Origin: Lonepinella sp042468235
Lineage (GTDB): Bacteria; Pseudomonadota; Gammaproteobacteria; Enterobacterales; Pasteurellaceae
Direction: 5' to 3'
Assembly: GCF_042468235.1 (NCBI RefSeq)
Contig: NZ_CP170386.1
Span: forward strand, 1,488,001-1,552,000
DNA length: 64,000 bases
Shown here: positions 1 to 8,492 of the stretch, in pieces
Numbering within the stretch: the stretch's first letter is position 1
Layout: every line of letters starts with the position of its first letter
The notes under the pieces: model-generated
Databases searched by the model: none
What the model saw: the letters and a program-made list of their open reading frames with translations, nothing else
Told to the model about the DNA's origin: nothing
Translations under genes and position numbers: made by a program

Positions 1-509
1 GATCCTACAAAATCAATCGTCACACGATCTTCAGCCTTAGCTGCGTCTTTGCTTTCAGACCAAGTTGCTTGTTGTTTACGTAATACGTTCACCATATTGT
101 CAACATCGGCTTCGGTAATTTCAACGCTTGGTTTTTCAACCTTAATATTTTCCAAACCTTTTAATTCGACTTCTGGATAAACTTCAAAAGTTGCGGTAAA
201 TACTAAATCTTGACCATCTTCAAATTTTTCAATAGCAAAAGTTGGACGACCAGCAAGGTTCACCTTCTCTTTAAACATTAAATCAAAGAAATGACGTGGT
301 AATAAATCATTTAATACATCTTGACGAATTGACGCACCGAAGCGTTTTTCCACGATTTGAGCAGGTACATGACCTTTACGGAAACCATCTACACGCACAT
401 TTTTTGCCGCACGTTTTGTTTCTTCACGTACCGCTGTTTTTACGTTTTCCGCTGGTACAGTAATGCTTACACGACGTTCTAAACCTTGAGTTGTTTCAAT
501 AGTTGACAT
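1..509 (-). CDS. tig: Trigger factor, N-terminal part (3' end outside window)
   Basis: Ribosome-bound peptidyl-prolyl isomerase and chaperone that receives nascent chains at the exit tunnel. About 169 residues are present, out of roughly 430 usual for the family. They cover the ribosome-binding domain, with the signature GFRKGHVPAQ near residue 45, and the start of the PPIase domain. The protein begins MSTIETTQG. The ATG at 507-509 is preceded by a good Shine-Dalgarno (GGAAAAG). The 5' untranslated region holds a small CAGTCA/TGACTG hairpin (542-556) of unknown role. The gene runs off the left edge, so nothing can be said about its C-terminal domain. Confidence 0.97.
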   Translation of the reverse strand, partial: MSTIETTQGLERRVSITVPAENVKTAVREETKRAAKNVRVDGFRKGHVPAQIVEKRFGASIRQDVLNDLLPRHFFDLMFKEKVNLAGRPTFAIEKFEDGQDLVFTATFEVYPEVELKGLENIKVEKPSVEITEADVDNMVNVLRKQQATWSESKDAAKAEDRVTIDFVG

Positions 510-644
510 TGTTCTTTTCCTTTAAATTGATGAAACCCAGCCAGTCACTTTGACTGAATAACCGAGGCTGAATATAAGTTTGAATAAAAATAAACTGGCG
601 AATTATAGCTAAATATTATCGTTCAGTCGAGCAGAAATTTTGTA

Positions 645-674
645 CATAAAAAATCCCATTGCTGGCAATGGGAT
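645..674 (-). terminator. Rho-independent terminator after kbp
   Basis: A perfect 10-bp inverted repeat (653-662 with 665-674) is followed on the minus strand by a run of six T. It lies 20 bp beyond the kbp stop codon and so ends that gene's transcript. Confidence 0.85.
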
Positions 675-694
675 CAATAATCTTAAAATGTCAA

Positions 695-1138
695 TTAAAG
701 TGCTTTCGGCACACGAATTTTCTGACCTGGGAAGATCTTATCTGCATCTTTAATCACTTCTTTGTTAGCTGCCACGATGGCAGGATATTTAGCTGCATTA
801 CCATAAAACTTTTTAGCAATAGCAGAAAGCGTATCGCCTTTTTGAATCACATAAAACTCATCTTCCGTGGCTAACTGTTCGCCGTTAGCTAACTTCACTG
901 CATCAACGTTAACACTTTCAACACCAACAATGTTACCCGCCATTAAAATCGCTTTCTCTAAAGCACTGGCAGATGTTGCATCACCAGAAATTTTAGCCAC
1001 ACCGTTTTCAACGGTAACAGCAACATTGTCAATCCCTGGGTTATCTTCAGCAATGTGATTTGTCACCGCTTTTGACGGATCTTCATCTTTACCAAAAATT
1101 TTTTTACCAATGTTTCCTACGAAATCAAATAAACCCAC
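695..1138 (-). CDS. kbp: BON and LysM domain protein, Kbp/YgaU family
   Basis: Small protein of 147 residues matching E. coli Kbp (YgaU), a cytoplasmic K+-binding protein. It has a BON domain at about residues 25-85 and a LysM domain at about 97-145, with the typical YVIQKGDTLSAIAKKFYG and a C-terminal PGQKIRVP. The start is a GTG: MGLFDF matches the family N-terminus MGLFNF, and AGGAAAG stands upstream. It is a single-gene unit with its own terminator. K+ binding is known for the E. coli protein and is inferred here. Confidence 0.9.
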   Translation of the reverse strand: MGLFDFVGNIGKKIFGKDEDPSKAVTNHIAEDNPGIDNVAVTVENGVAKISGDATSASALEKAILMAGNIVGVESVNVDAVKLANGEQLATEDEFYVIQKGDTLSAIAKKFYGNAAKYPAIVAANKEVIKDADKIFPGQKIRVPKAL

Positions 1139-1315
1139 TTTTCTTTCCTTCTTGTGTATGATTACTAAAATATTTATCAGGCTATTCTGATAAAACCTTA
1201 CTTACAATAACCAAAGCATTATAAGAAGTCCATAAATTTTTAAAATTTTAACCGCACTTTACTATTTTTCAGGTAGAATATAATCACTATATTTACAATA
1301 AGTGAGTCAAAATTT

Positions 1316-2152
1316 ATGCGTTGGCAAGGTAGAGAACAAAGTTCAAATGTAGAAGACAGACGTGGTTCGGGTTCCAGAATCAGCGGTGGTAAAAAAACAG
1401 GGGTACTCGGTTTTATCATATTATTAGTGGGTGCTTATTATGGTGTGGATTTATCTGGTTTAGTGGGAATGGATACCGCAGGTTTAGGCGGTGCAACCAG
1501 TAGTTCTGCTAAATTATCAGCTCAAGAAGAACAAAACCTAAATGAGCTTTCTCGTGTGGTATTACGAGATACAGAAAAAACTTGGCAAAGCTATTTCAGT
1601 AAAAATGGACAGAAATATGTGGCTCCAACCATGGTGCTTTATTATGGTGCCACAGCAACAGCTTGCGGTACAGGACAGTCTGCCATGGGACCTTTTTATT
1701 GTCCGAACGATCAAAAAGTCTATTTAGATTTATCTTTTTATGCGGATATGAAAAATCAGCTCGGTGCAGCAGGTGATACGGCTTTTGCTTATGTGATTGC
1801 TCACGAAGTGGGACATCATGTGCAGAATGTACTAGGTATTTTGCCTAAAATTAACCGTGTTCAACAACAAAATCCATCACAAGCTAATGCACTATCGGTT
1901 AAATTAGAATTACAAGCAGACTGCTTTGCAGGGGTTTGGGGTTATCAAGCCGCACAAAATAATTTGTTGGAAACTGGCGATTTAGAAGAAGCCTTTAGGG
2001 CGGCTGAAGCGGTAGGCGACGATCGTTTACAAAAACGTAGTCAAGGTTATGTAGTGCCAGATAGTTTTACTCATGGCACATCGGCACAACGTTTGCAATG
2101 GTTTCAACGCGGTCTAAAAACTGGCGATCCAACGCAGTGTAATACGTTCTAA
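1316..2152 (+). CDS. ypfJ: YpfJ-family neutral zinc metallopeptidase
   Basis: Protein of 278 residues. A Gly- and Arg-rich N-terminal stretch is followed by a single membrane segment (about 28-44) and a periplasmic domain. HEVGHH (163-168) is the zinc-binding and catalytic motif, and ELQADCF (about 198-204) probably supplies the third ligand. This is the YpfJ / putative neutral zinc metallopeptidase family; no substrate is established. A single USS (1251-1260) lies in the promoter region, and the gene has its own terminator downstream. Confidence 0.9.
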   Translation: MRWQGREQSSNVEDRRGSGSRISGGKKTGVLGFIILLVGAYYGVDLSGLVGMDTAGLGGATSSSAKLSAQEEQNLNELSRVVLRDTEKTWQSYFSKNGQKYVAPTMVLYYGATATACGTGQSAMGPFYCPNDQKVYLDLSFYADMKNQLGAAGDTAFAYVIAHEVGHHVQNVLGILPKINRVQQQNPSQANALSVKLELQADCFAGVWGYQAAQNNLLETGDLEEAFRAAEAVGDDRLQKRSQGYVVPDSFTHGTSAQRLQWFQRGLKTGDPTQCNTF

Positions 2153-2165
2153 TTATCTCAATAAA

Positions 2166-2195
2166 TGGGGCATAGTTTGCCTCATTTTCTTTTTT
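2166..2195 (+). terminator. Terminator after ypfJ
   Basis: Seven-base stem (2166-2172 with 2178-2184, one G-U pair) followed by a long T-rich run (2185-2195). Confidence 0.75.
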
Positions 2196-2301
2196 AAAAA
2201 TCCGATCAGTCGTACTGTTATTCTTTATGTCAAAAATATCATTAGCCTAACCCTAATAAATTTAGGTAGAATAGAGATTATTTAATTATCGAGAAAAACC
2301 C

Positions 2302-2898
2302 ATGAGCCTGTTTGCCCTTTGTTATATGCTATTTGCCTATTTGCTCGGTTCAATTTCCAGTGCAATTTTGGTTTGTCGAATAGTCGGTTTACCCGATCCA
2401 CGCTCTGAGGGTTCACATAATCCTGGTGCCACGAACGTATTCCGTTTAGGCGGTCGTTGGGCGAGTTTAACGGTGTTAATTTTCGATATATTAAAAGGTA
2501 TGTTGCCTGTTTGGGCAGGTTATTATTTAGGCTTAACCCATTTTGAATTAGGTATGGTTGCTCTAGGTGCTTGCTTGGGACATATTTTCCCGATTTTCTT
2601 TAAATTTAAAGGCGGGAAAGGCGTTGCCACGGCGTTTGGATCCATTGCTCCGATTGCTTGGGGAGTGGCAGGTTCCATGATCGGGACTTGGTTGTTAGTC
2701 TTTGCGATTAGCGGTTATTCTTCCCTGAGTGCTGTCATTGCTGCACTGCTTACCCCATTATATGTGTGGTATTTCAAGCCTGAATATACTTTCCCCGTGG
2801 CATTAGTTTGTTGCTTATTAATTTATCGTCATCATGAGAATATTCAGCGTTTATGGCGTGGACAAGAAAGCAAAATTTGGTCAAAATTCAAAAAATAA
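2302..2898 (+). CDS. plsY: Acyl-phosphate:glycerol-3-phosphate acyltransferase PlsY
   Basis: Inner-membrane enzyme that moves the acyl group from acyl-phosphate to glycerol-3-phosphate, the first acylation in phospholipid synthesis (PlsX/PlsY route). It has 198 residues and about five membrane segments. The family loops are visible: GSISSAILV, SHNPGATNVFRLGG and KFKGGKGVATAFG, which carry the G3P- and phosphate-binding residues. The stop is 13 bp before the mltG start, so the two genes are probably co-transcribed. Confidence 0.97.
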   Translation: MSLFALCYMLFAYLLGSISSAILVCRIVGLPDPRSEGSHNPGATNVFRLGGRWASLTVLIFDILKGMLPVWAGYYLGLTHFELGMVALGACLGHIFPIFFKFKGGKGVATAFGSIAPIAWGVAGSMIGTWLLVFAISGYSSLSAVIAALLTPLYVWYFKPEYTFPVALVCCLLIYRHHENIQRLWRGQESKIWSKFKK

Positions 2899-2911
2899 AA
2901 GCACAAAAAGA

Positions 2912-3952
2912 ATGAAAAAACTCTTACTTCTATTATTCATCATTATCCTTGCTATCGGCGGTTGGGGTTATCACCAAATTCAACAGACGCTCAATCAATC
3001 AATTAGCGTTCAACAAGATCAGCTGCTCGTCATTAATCGAGGCACGACAGGTAAAAAACTCGCTACGCTATTTGAGCAACAACAATTAGTCGCTGATGCC
3101 AAATGGTTGCCTTGGGTTTTAAAATTACAACCGCAATTAAATAATATTAAAGCTGGGACTTATTCCCTTAATGGTGCGAATACTGTTGCAGATGTATTAA
3201 CTATTCTAAATGAGGGTAAAGAAGCACAATTTAGCTTACGTTTTACTGACGGTGAAACTTGGCGAGAAATGAAAAAATCTTTGCAAAACGCACCGCACTT
3301 AGCACAATCTGTACAAGATAAAAATGATGAAGAATTATTGCAATTACTTGAATTACCAACAAATAATCTTCATTCTTTAGAGGGTTGGATTTATCCTGAT
3401 ACATATAATTATGTACCAAATTCTACAGATCTGGCATTATTAAAACGAGCGACCAGTCGTACGCAAAAATTATTGGATAAATTATGGGCAGAAAGAGATG
3501 ATGATTTGCCGTTAAAAAGCCCCTATGAGATGTTGATTTTGGCATCTATTGTAGAAAAAGAAAGCGGTGTTCAGGCGGAACGAGGATTAATTGCTTCTGT
3601 TTTTGTTAACCGTTTAAAACGCAATATAAAATTACAAACTGACCCCACTGTGATTTATGGCATGGGTGAAAATTATAATGGTAATATTCGCAAAAAAGAT
3701 TTAGAAACACCAACGCCTTATAATACCTATGTTATTGACGGTTTACCACCTACACCGATTACCAACCCAAGTGAAAGTGCCTTGCAAACGGTGGCTCACC
3801 CTGAAAAAACAGATTTTCTCTACTTTGTGGCAGACGGTACGGGAGGACATAAATTTAGCCGAAATTTAACCGAACACAATCGGGCAGTGCAAGACTATTT
3901 ACGTTGGTATCGCCAAAATAAAACAGACAAAAATAAAACGGATAACCCATAA
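2912..3952 (+). CDS. mltG: Endolytic murein transglycosylase MltG
   Basis: Inner-membrane-anchored endolytic transglycosylase that cuts nascent glycan strands. It has 346 residues, with one N-terminal membrane helix (about 3-20), a LysM-like segment, and the YceG core with GWIYPDTY (158-165) and ASIVEKES (211-218), which holds the catalytic Glu. I chose the ATG at 2912 because an earlier in-frame ATG at 2834 lies deep inside plsY, whereas 2912 starts directly with the membrane anchor MKKLLLLLF. The gene ends 1 bp before tmk. Confidence 0.95.
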   Translation: MKKLLLLLFIIILAIGGWGYHQIQQTLNQSISVQQDQLLVINRGTTGKKLATLFEQQQLVADAKWLPWVLKLQPQLNNIKAGTYSLNGANTVADVLTILNEGKEAQFSLRFTDGETWREMKKSLQNAPHLAQSVQDKNDEELLQLLELPTNNLHSLEGWIYPDTYNYVPNSTDLALLKRATSRTQKLLDKLWAERDDDLPLKSPYEMLILASIVEKESGVQAERGLIASVFVNRLKRNIKLQTDPTVIYGMGENYNGNIRKKDLETPTPYNTYVIDGLPPTPITNPSESALQTVAHPEKTDFLYFVADGTGGHKFSRNLTEHNRAVQDYLRWYRQNKTDKNKTDNP

Positions 3953-3953
3953 A

Positions 3954-4586
3954 ATGACAGGAAAATTTATTGTACTGGAAGGCTTAGAAGGTGCAGGTAA
4001 AACTACCGCTCGCAATGCTATTGTGGAACAATTACAAGCTAATGGCATTACCGATTTGGTATTTACCCGTGAACCTGGTGGCACGCCATTAGCAGAAAAA
4101 TTACGTGACTTAATCAAACATGAAACCGCAGAACCTGTAACCGACAAAGCAGAATTACTGATGCTATATGCTGCTCGTATTCAATTAGTGGAAAATGTGA
4201 TTAAACCAGCCTTAGCACAAGGAAAATGGGTAATCGGTGATCGCCATGATATGTCTTCACAAGCCTATCAAGGCGGTGGTCGTGGGCTTGATCGAGATTT
4301 TATGGAAAATTTAAAAAATAGTATTTTAGGCGATTTTTCTCCCGATTTTACGCTATATTTAGATATTGAACCAGCTCAAGGTTTAGCCAGAGCAAAAGGG
4401 CGTGGCGAATTGGATCGCATTGAACAACAAAATTTAGATTTTTTCCACCGCACTCGTGAGCGTTATTTGGAATTAGTCGCTCAAGATCCCAAAGCCGTCA
4501 TCATCAATGCAGGGCAGTCTATTGAGAAAGTCAGCACTGACATAAAAAGTGCGGTGCAAAAATTTGTAGATTTGCAAACAGATTAA
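3954..4586 (+). CDS. tmk: Thymidylate kinase
   Basis: Phosphorylates dTMP to dTDP. The 210 residues include a P-loop GLEGAGKTT (10-18), the TREPGGTPLAEKLR motif and the DRHDMSSQAYQGGGR lid and substrate region. It follows mltG by 1 bp in the usual Pasteurellaceae and enterobacterial order. Here holB does not follow directly: a toxin-antitoxin pair on the other strand separates them and overlaps the tmk stop codon by 4 bp. A perfect USS (4547-4555) lies inside the coding region near the C-terminus. Confidence 0.97.
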   Translation: MTGKFIVLEGLEGAGKTTARNAIVEQLQANGITDLVFTREPGGTPLAEKLRDLIKHETAEPVTDKAELLMLYAARIQLVENVIKPALAQGKWVIGDRHDMSSQAYQGGGRGLDRDFMENLKNSILGDFSPDFTLYLDIEPAQGLARAKGRGELDRIEQQNLDFFHRTRERYLELVAQDPKAVIINAGQSIEKVSTDIKSAVQKFVDLQTD

Positions 4587-4891
4587 TATGCTACTTTCGG
4601 TGTAAATTCAATAGCAACCCCAAGTGCAGATGAAATTTTGGCAATAGTGTCAAAACGGGGTTGACTTGAACCTGATAGCGTACGATACAGGCTTTCTCGC
4701 TGAATACCTGTTTTTCTGGACAACTCCGTCATTCCCCTTGCCCTAGCCACCGTATTCAGTGCCTGTAATAATTCCGCCTGATCACCACTAGCAAAAGAGG
4801 CTGTCAAATAAGCAGCAATGGTTTCTTCATCGGTTAATAATTCCGCTGCATCAAAATCACTAATCTCTAAATCACTTGCTGATAAAGTCAT
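4583..4891 (-). CDS. Type II antitoxin, XRE/HigA-like (addiction module antidote family)
   Basis: Protein of 102 residues with an acidic N-terminal half and a C-terminal helix-turn-helix (about 50-85) reading MTELSRKTGIQRESLYRTLS. This matches the antidote family that pairs with HigB/RelE-like killers. It overlaps the upstream toxin gene by 20 bp, so the two are translated together. Its stop overlaps the convergent tmk stop by 4 bp. It probably neutralises the toxin and represses the pair's promoter through the operator at 5247-5267. Confidence 0.88.
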   Translation of the reverse strand: MTLSASDLEISDFDAAELLTDEETIAAYLTASFASGDQAELLQALNTVARARGMTELSRKTGIQRESLYRTLSGSSQPRFDTIAKISSALGVAIEFTPKVAY

Positions 4892-5216
4892 CTGTTTTTT
4901 CCTTCTGTTTCACTAAATTCCACACATCTTTTGCTAAAGCTATATCTTTTTCTTGACTGGATTTATTGCCACCGCAAAGCAATAAATAAATTTTGTCGCC
5001 CATTTTACCGTAATACACTCGATAACCTGACTTAACGGCAATTCGCATTTCAAAAACACCATCACCAACCGATTTATGATCACCAAAATTACCTTTTTCG
5101 GCTCGTTCAATTCGTTTGATGATCGCTGATTTGCCAATAGGATCTTTTAACCCATTAAACCACTTTAAAAATAAACCTGTTTTTTTAAGTTGATTTACCT
5201 TTTCTTGATTACTCAT
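4872..5216 (-). CDS. Type II toxin, RelE/ParE superfamily (HigB-like addiction module killer)
   Basis: Protein of 114 residues matching the phage-derived Gp49-like/HigB killer family: FLKWFNGLKDPIGKSAIIKR near the N-terminus, then RAEKGNFGDHKSVGDGVFEMRI, GYRVYYGKMG and LLCGGNKSSQEKDI. Members are usually translation-dependent mRNA endonucleases; that activity is inferred. The toxin gene comes first, as in higBA. The ATG at 5216 has AAGAAG upstream; an earlier TTG at 5231 is possible but less likely. Confidence 0.88.
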   Translation of the reverse strand: MSNQEKVNQLKKTGLFLKWFNGLKDPIGKSAIIKRIERAEKGNFGDHKSVGDGVFEMRIAVKSGYRVYYGKMGDKIYLLLCGGNKSSQEKDIALAKDVWNLVKQKEKTDDFISK

Positions 5217-5246
5217 TATTCTTCTTACCAATCATATTTTGGCACA

Positions 5247-5275
5247 GTGTATACCTAAATGATACACATAATCAA
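5247..5275 (-). promoter_or_regulatory. Promoter and candidate operator of the toxin-antitoxin pair
   Basis: On the minus strand TTGATT (5275-5270) and TATACA (5253-5248) are separated by 16 bp, a plausible sigma-70 promoter. A 6-bp inverted repeat GTGTAT...ATACAC (5247-5252 with 5262-5267) fills the spacer and overlaps the -10, the normal place for autorepression by a HigA-type antitoxin. The operator role is inferred. Confidence 0.55.
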
Positions 5276-5333
5276 GTGTTATGTCACAAACAATAAGATT
5301 TCATCCTTTTTATTAATGCTGACTTGTTTTATA

Positions 5334-5411
5334 ATGCCCTTGCTTAATCTTAGTGTAGATAATAATGAAAGCAAAACACTAAAAGATGTTGTCGCCTTAT
5401 TAAAAACATAA
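5334..5411 (+). other. Possible 25-codon reading frame between the TA promoter and holB
   Basis: ATG to TAA encodes 25 residues, starting MPLLNLSVDNNES and ending VVALLKT. The amino-acid mix is protein-like and it ends 16 bp before holB. I see no Shine-Dalgarno and recognise no family. It may be a remnant left when the toxin-antitoxin pair entered, or chance. Confidence 0.15.
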
Positions 5412-5427
5412 TAAAATTTACTTACTT

Positions 5428-6405
5428 ATGAACACCTTATACCCTTGGCTCGCCCCGATTTATCAGCAAATCACCCACGCTTTTTCACAAGGGCATGGAC
5501 ATCATGCTCTGTTATTTAAGGCGGAACAAGGCGTAGGGGCGGAAAACTTGATTAATGCGGTGGCGAAATTTTTAATCTGTCAAGAAAGCCAAAAACCATG
5601 TGGTCATTGTCATGCTTGCCAGCTGATGAACGCTGGCAACCATCCCGATTTTCATTTGCTTGCTCCCATTGAAAATAAAGATATCGGCGTAGATCAGGTA
5701 CGTGAGATTAACGATATGGTTAATCAACACGCACAACAAAATGGTAATAAAATTGTGTTAGTGCAAGGGGCAGAACGCTTAACGGAAGCGGCGGCAAATG
5801 CGATTTTAAAAACCTTAGAAGAACCACGCCCCAACAGCTATTTTTTATTACAAGCGGATCTGTCATCACCATTGATGGCGACTATTTATAGCCGTTGTCA
5901 GACATGGTTAGTCAATGTTCCAGTGCAAGATATGGCTATACCATGGTTGCAATCGCAATGTGATGAAGAAACATCGCAAATTTTAACCGCACTTCGTATT
6001 AATTATCATCGCCCATTGTCAACATTAGCCTTTTTACAACAAGGCTTAATGGAAAAACGCCGAGAATTTTTGCGTCAATTTTGGGTATATTATATTCGCC
6101 GTTCACCATTAGAATTATTGCCGTTATTTGATAAAGAACTGATTTTCCAGCAAATTGACTGGCTTTCTGCTTTTTTATCTGATGCGTTAAAAGATAAATT
6201 AAAGATTAAAACAAATTGGATCTGTCAAGATTTAGTCAAAGGCATACAACAATTTAATCAAAAACAAACTACTCTTGGCTTACTCAAAGCCAATCAAATA
6301 ATACAAAAAATGCGGTTGGATTTAATCCAAATTAATGCGGTCAATCAGGAAATTATTTTACTGGACGGCTTAACTAAACTGATTACAGATGTATTTGAAA
6401 AATAA
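5428..6405 (+). CDS. holB: DNA polymerase III subunit delta'
   Basis: Clamp-loader subunit of the replicase. It has 325 residues, with a AAA+ fold whose P-loop is degenerate (KAEQGVGAENL, 31-41), as is usual for delta'. The zinc module has four cysteines (C51, C58, C61, C64), and an SRC motif sits in IYSRCQTW. The later Lys/Gln-rich part is the collar domain. It begins with ATG at 5428 and is followed 27 bp later by the tatD-family gene, as in other gamma-proteobacteria. A USS (5986-5994) lies inside the coding region. Confidence 0.95.
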   Translation: MNTLYPWLAPIYQQITHAFSQGHGHHALLFKAEQGVGAENLINAVAKFLICQESQKPCGHCHACQLMNAGNHPDFHLLAPIENKDIGVDQVREINDMVNQHAQQNGNKIVLVQGAERLTEAAANAILKTLEEPRPNSYFLLQADLSSPLMATIYSRCQTWLVNVPVQDMAIPWLQSQCDEETSQILTALRINYHRPLSTLAFLQQGLMEKRREFLRQFWVYYIRRSPLELLPLFDKELIFQQIDWLSAFLSDALKDKLKIKTNWICQDLVKGIQQFNQKQTTLGLLKANQIIQKMRLDLIQINAVNQEIILLDGLTKLITDVFEK

Positions 6406-6432
6406 CAAAAAGATAAGGATTAACAGACCCCT

Positions 6433-7215
6433 ATGTTTATTGTAGATAGCCATTGCCATTTAGATGCGTTAGATTATGAAAATCTACATCACAATATTGA
6501 TGATGTTATTGAAAAAGCGAAAGCTCGTGGCGTGCAACATTTATTAACTATTGGCGTAACACTAAGTCGCTTTGAAAAACAACGAGATAGCCTTGCTCAC
6601 CGAGATGACGTATCGCTCGCTTGTGGCGTACATCCGTTGGATTTAGATGACGAACCCTATGATGTGGAACGCTTAATTCAACTGGCTCAACATCCCAAAG
6701 TGGTTGCCATTGGCGAAATCGGTTTGGATTATTATTACAGTGCAGACAATAAATCTTTGCAACAAGATATTTTTGCCAGCCAAATTAATGTCGCAAATCA
6801 ATTAGATAAGCCAGTGATTATTCATACTCGTGCAGCAGGAGATGACACTATTCGTTTGTTGCAAGATAATCATGCGGAAAAATGTGGTGGTGTGATCCAT
6901 TGTTTCACCGAAAGCATGGATTTTGCTAAACAAGCGTTAGATTTGGGATTTTATATTTCTTGTTCAGGCATTGTCACCTTTAAAAATGCTGAAGACATTC
7001 GTGACGTAATTCGTTATGTGCCGTTAGATCGTTTGTTAGTAGAAACTGACAGCCCATATTTAGCACCTGTGCCATATCGTGGCAAACAAAATCAACCAGC
7101 TTATACCCGAGAAGTGTGTGATTATGTGGCAACTTTAAAAGGACTTACGCCTGCACAATTTGCACAACAAACCACGAAAAACTTTGAACGTTTGTTTAAA
7201 ATTCAGGTACAATGA
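6433..7215 (+). CDS. ycfH: TatD-family metal-dependent hydrolase (YcfH type)
   Basis: Protein of 260 residues with a TIM-barrel hydrolase fold. The N-terminal DSHCHLD supplies the HxH metal ligands. GEIGLDYYY, PVIIHTRAA, HCFTES and VETDSPYLAPVPYRGK are the remaining conserved motifs of the TatD/YcfH family of metal-dependent nucleases. Its place right after holB points to the YcfH branch. The exact substrate is not established. Confidence 0.93.
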   Translation: MFIVDSHCHLDALDYENLHHNIDDVIEKAKARGVQHLLTIGVTLSRFEKQRDSLAHRDDVSLACGVHPLDLDDEPYDVERLIQLAQHPKVVAIGEIGLDYYYSADNKSLQQDIFASQINVANQLDKPVIIHTRAAGDDTIRLLQDNHAEKCGGVIHCFTESMDFAKQALDLGFYISCSGIVTFKNAEDIRDVIRYVPLDRLLVETDSPYLAPVPYRGKQNQPAYTREVCDYVATLKGLTPAQFAQQTTKNFERLFKIQVQ

Positions 7216-7243
7216 AAAAGTTGCTAACATAAGGGAAACATTT

Positions 7244-7768
7244 ATGCGTAAAATTATCAAATACTTCTTATTTATCGTGGTGATTTTATTTCACGCCGTT
7301 TTATTCTCAGGGATTCATTTTATTTTCCCACATTATGACACCACTTATGTTACGGGTGTTGAAGTCAAACGTGTGGATAAAGACGGTCCGATTACTAAAG
7401 CCAATCCAGCAGACGGTCCGACTCGTGATGTGTATTATATCTATACACAAAAAGCAGATGAAGAAAAACCGATGGTGTATCGCAATGAAGATACTCGTTG
7501 GGGTTTTCCTTTCTATTTCAAATTTGGTTCAGCTGATTTACAAGCCAAGGCTTCTAAATTTGCGGGCAGTAAACAAATGGTCGAAGTCAAATATTATGGC
7601 TGGCGTTTAGTTATTTTTGATGAATACCGTAATATGATTTCAATGAAAGAAGCTACCGATACCAGTCCGTCTATGCCAATTTTAAGCTATATTTTCTACT
7701 TCCTAGGATTGATTACCTTGTTCTTCTCTATTCAATTTATCCGTGGTTGGTTCGATAGCGAAGCCTAA
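7244..7768 (+). CDS. DUF1523 family membrane protein
   Basis: Protein of 174 residues with an N-terminal membrane segment (about 4-25) and a C-terminal one (about 148-167) around a periplasmic-like middle part that contains YDTTYVTGVEVKRVD. This pattern fits the DUF1523 family, which has no known function. I chose the ATG at 7244 because AAGGGA stands 7 bp upstream; in-frame extension further back enters the tatD-family gene. It sits between that gene and folA and may be co-transcribed with either. Confidence 0.8.
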   Translation: MRKIIKYFLFIVVILFHAVLFSGIHFIFPHYDTTYVTGVEVKRVDKDGPITKANPADGPTRDVYYIYTQKADEEKPMVYRNEDTRWGFPFYFKFGSADLQAKASKFAGSKQMVEVKYYGWRLVIFDEYRNMISMKEATDTSPSMPILSYIFYFLGLITLFFSIQFIRGWFDSEA

Positions 7769-7791
7769 AAAACATAAGAGAAGCATAAGCG

Positions 7792-8283
7792 ATGAGTTTA
7801 AGTTTAATTGTTGCTGCAACCCAAAATTGGGTCATTGGTAAAGACAACCAAATGCCGTGGCATCTACCAGCGGATTTGGCTTGGTTTCGCCAGAATACTC
7901 AAGGTAAAGTTGTGGTTATGGGTCGGAAAACTTTTGAAAGTATCGGTCGCCCGTTACCAAAACGCACCAATATTGTGCTTTCTCGACAACCCTTTGAATA
8001 TGCTGGGGTAATTTGGAAAAATAGCCTTGAAAGTGCGGTGGAATTTGTCAAAGATTTACCAGAAAATCAGGAAATTATGCTCATCGGTGGCGGTCAATTA
8101 TTTAAGCAATATTTGCCTCAAGCCGATAAACTTTATTTCACCCAAATTCAAACGGAATTAGAAGGTGATACATTTTTTCCTGCAATCAACTGGAATGAAT
8201 GGCAAATTGAATTTGATGAAACTCGCCCTAAAGATGAGCAAAATGCTTATGATCTGCGGTTTATGATTTTAACCAGAAAATAA
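7792..8283 (+). CDS. folA: Dihydrofolate reductase
   Basis: Reduces dihydrofolate to tetrahydrofolate with NADPH; the target of trimethoprim. The 163 residues include IGKDNQMPWHLPADL with the catalytic acidic residue, VVMGRKTFESIGRPLP (NADPH binding) and IGGGQLFKQYL. The length is normal for chromosomal FolA. A GAGAAG-like ribosome site stands upstream, and an internal USS lies at 8031-8039. Confidence 0.97.
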   Translation: MSLSLIVAATQNWVIGKDNQMPWHLPADLAWFRQNTQGKVVVMGRKTFESIGRPLPKRTNIVLSRQPFEYAGVIWKNSLESAVEFVKDLPENQEIMLIGGGQLFKQYLPQADKLYFTQIQTELEGDTFFPAINWNEWQIEFDETRPKDEQNAYDLRFMILTRK

Positions 8284-8293
8284 ATATATCTAC

Positions 8294-8322
8294 TTGTATT
8301 AACATAAAAATCAATCTACACT
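8294..8322 (+). promoter_or_regulatory. Promoter of the thiMDE operon
   Basis: TTGTAT (8294-8299) and TACACT (8317-8322) with a 17-bp spacer, placed so that transcription would start just at the 5' edge of the TPP riboswitch. Inferred from sequence alone. Confidence 0.5.
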
Positions 8323-8328
8323 AAACAT

Positions 8329-8420
8329 ATAGTCGGGGTGCTATTGTACTGTTAAACAGCATAATGGCTGAGATAATACCCGTAAAACCTGATACAGCTA
8401 ATACTGGCGTAGGGAACTAT
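8329..8420 (+). ncRNA. TPP riboswitch (THI element) upstream of thiM
   Basis: Contains the conserved thiamine pyrophosphate aptamer core: GGGGTGC at the 5' side, GGCTGAGATAATACCC, ACCTGAT, and a 3' segment ending GGCGTAGGGAA. The outer helix P1 can be drawn with ATAGT (8329-8333) and ACTAT (8416-8420). Downstream, TCCTTT (8437-8442) can pair with AAAGGA (8481-8486), the thiM ribosome site, and no T-run terminator is seen. This favours control of translation initiation: TPP binding would shut off thiMDE. Confidence 0.95.
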
Positions 8421-8492
8421 CTTTACTATCGATTTATCCTTTCCAACCATTATTGCGTATCTTTTCTTTCAATAATCTACAAAGGAAATTCT

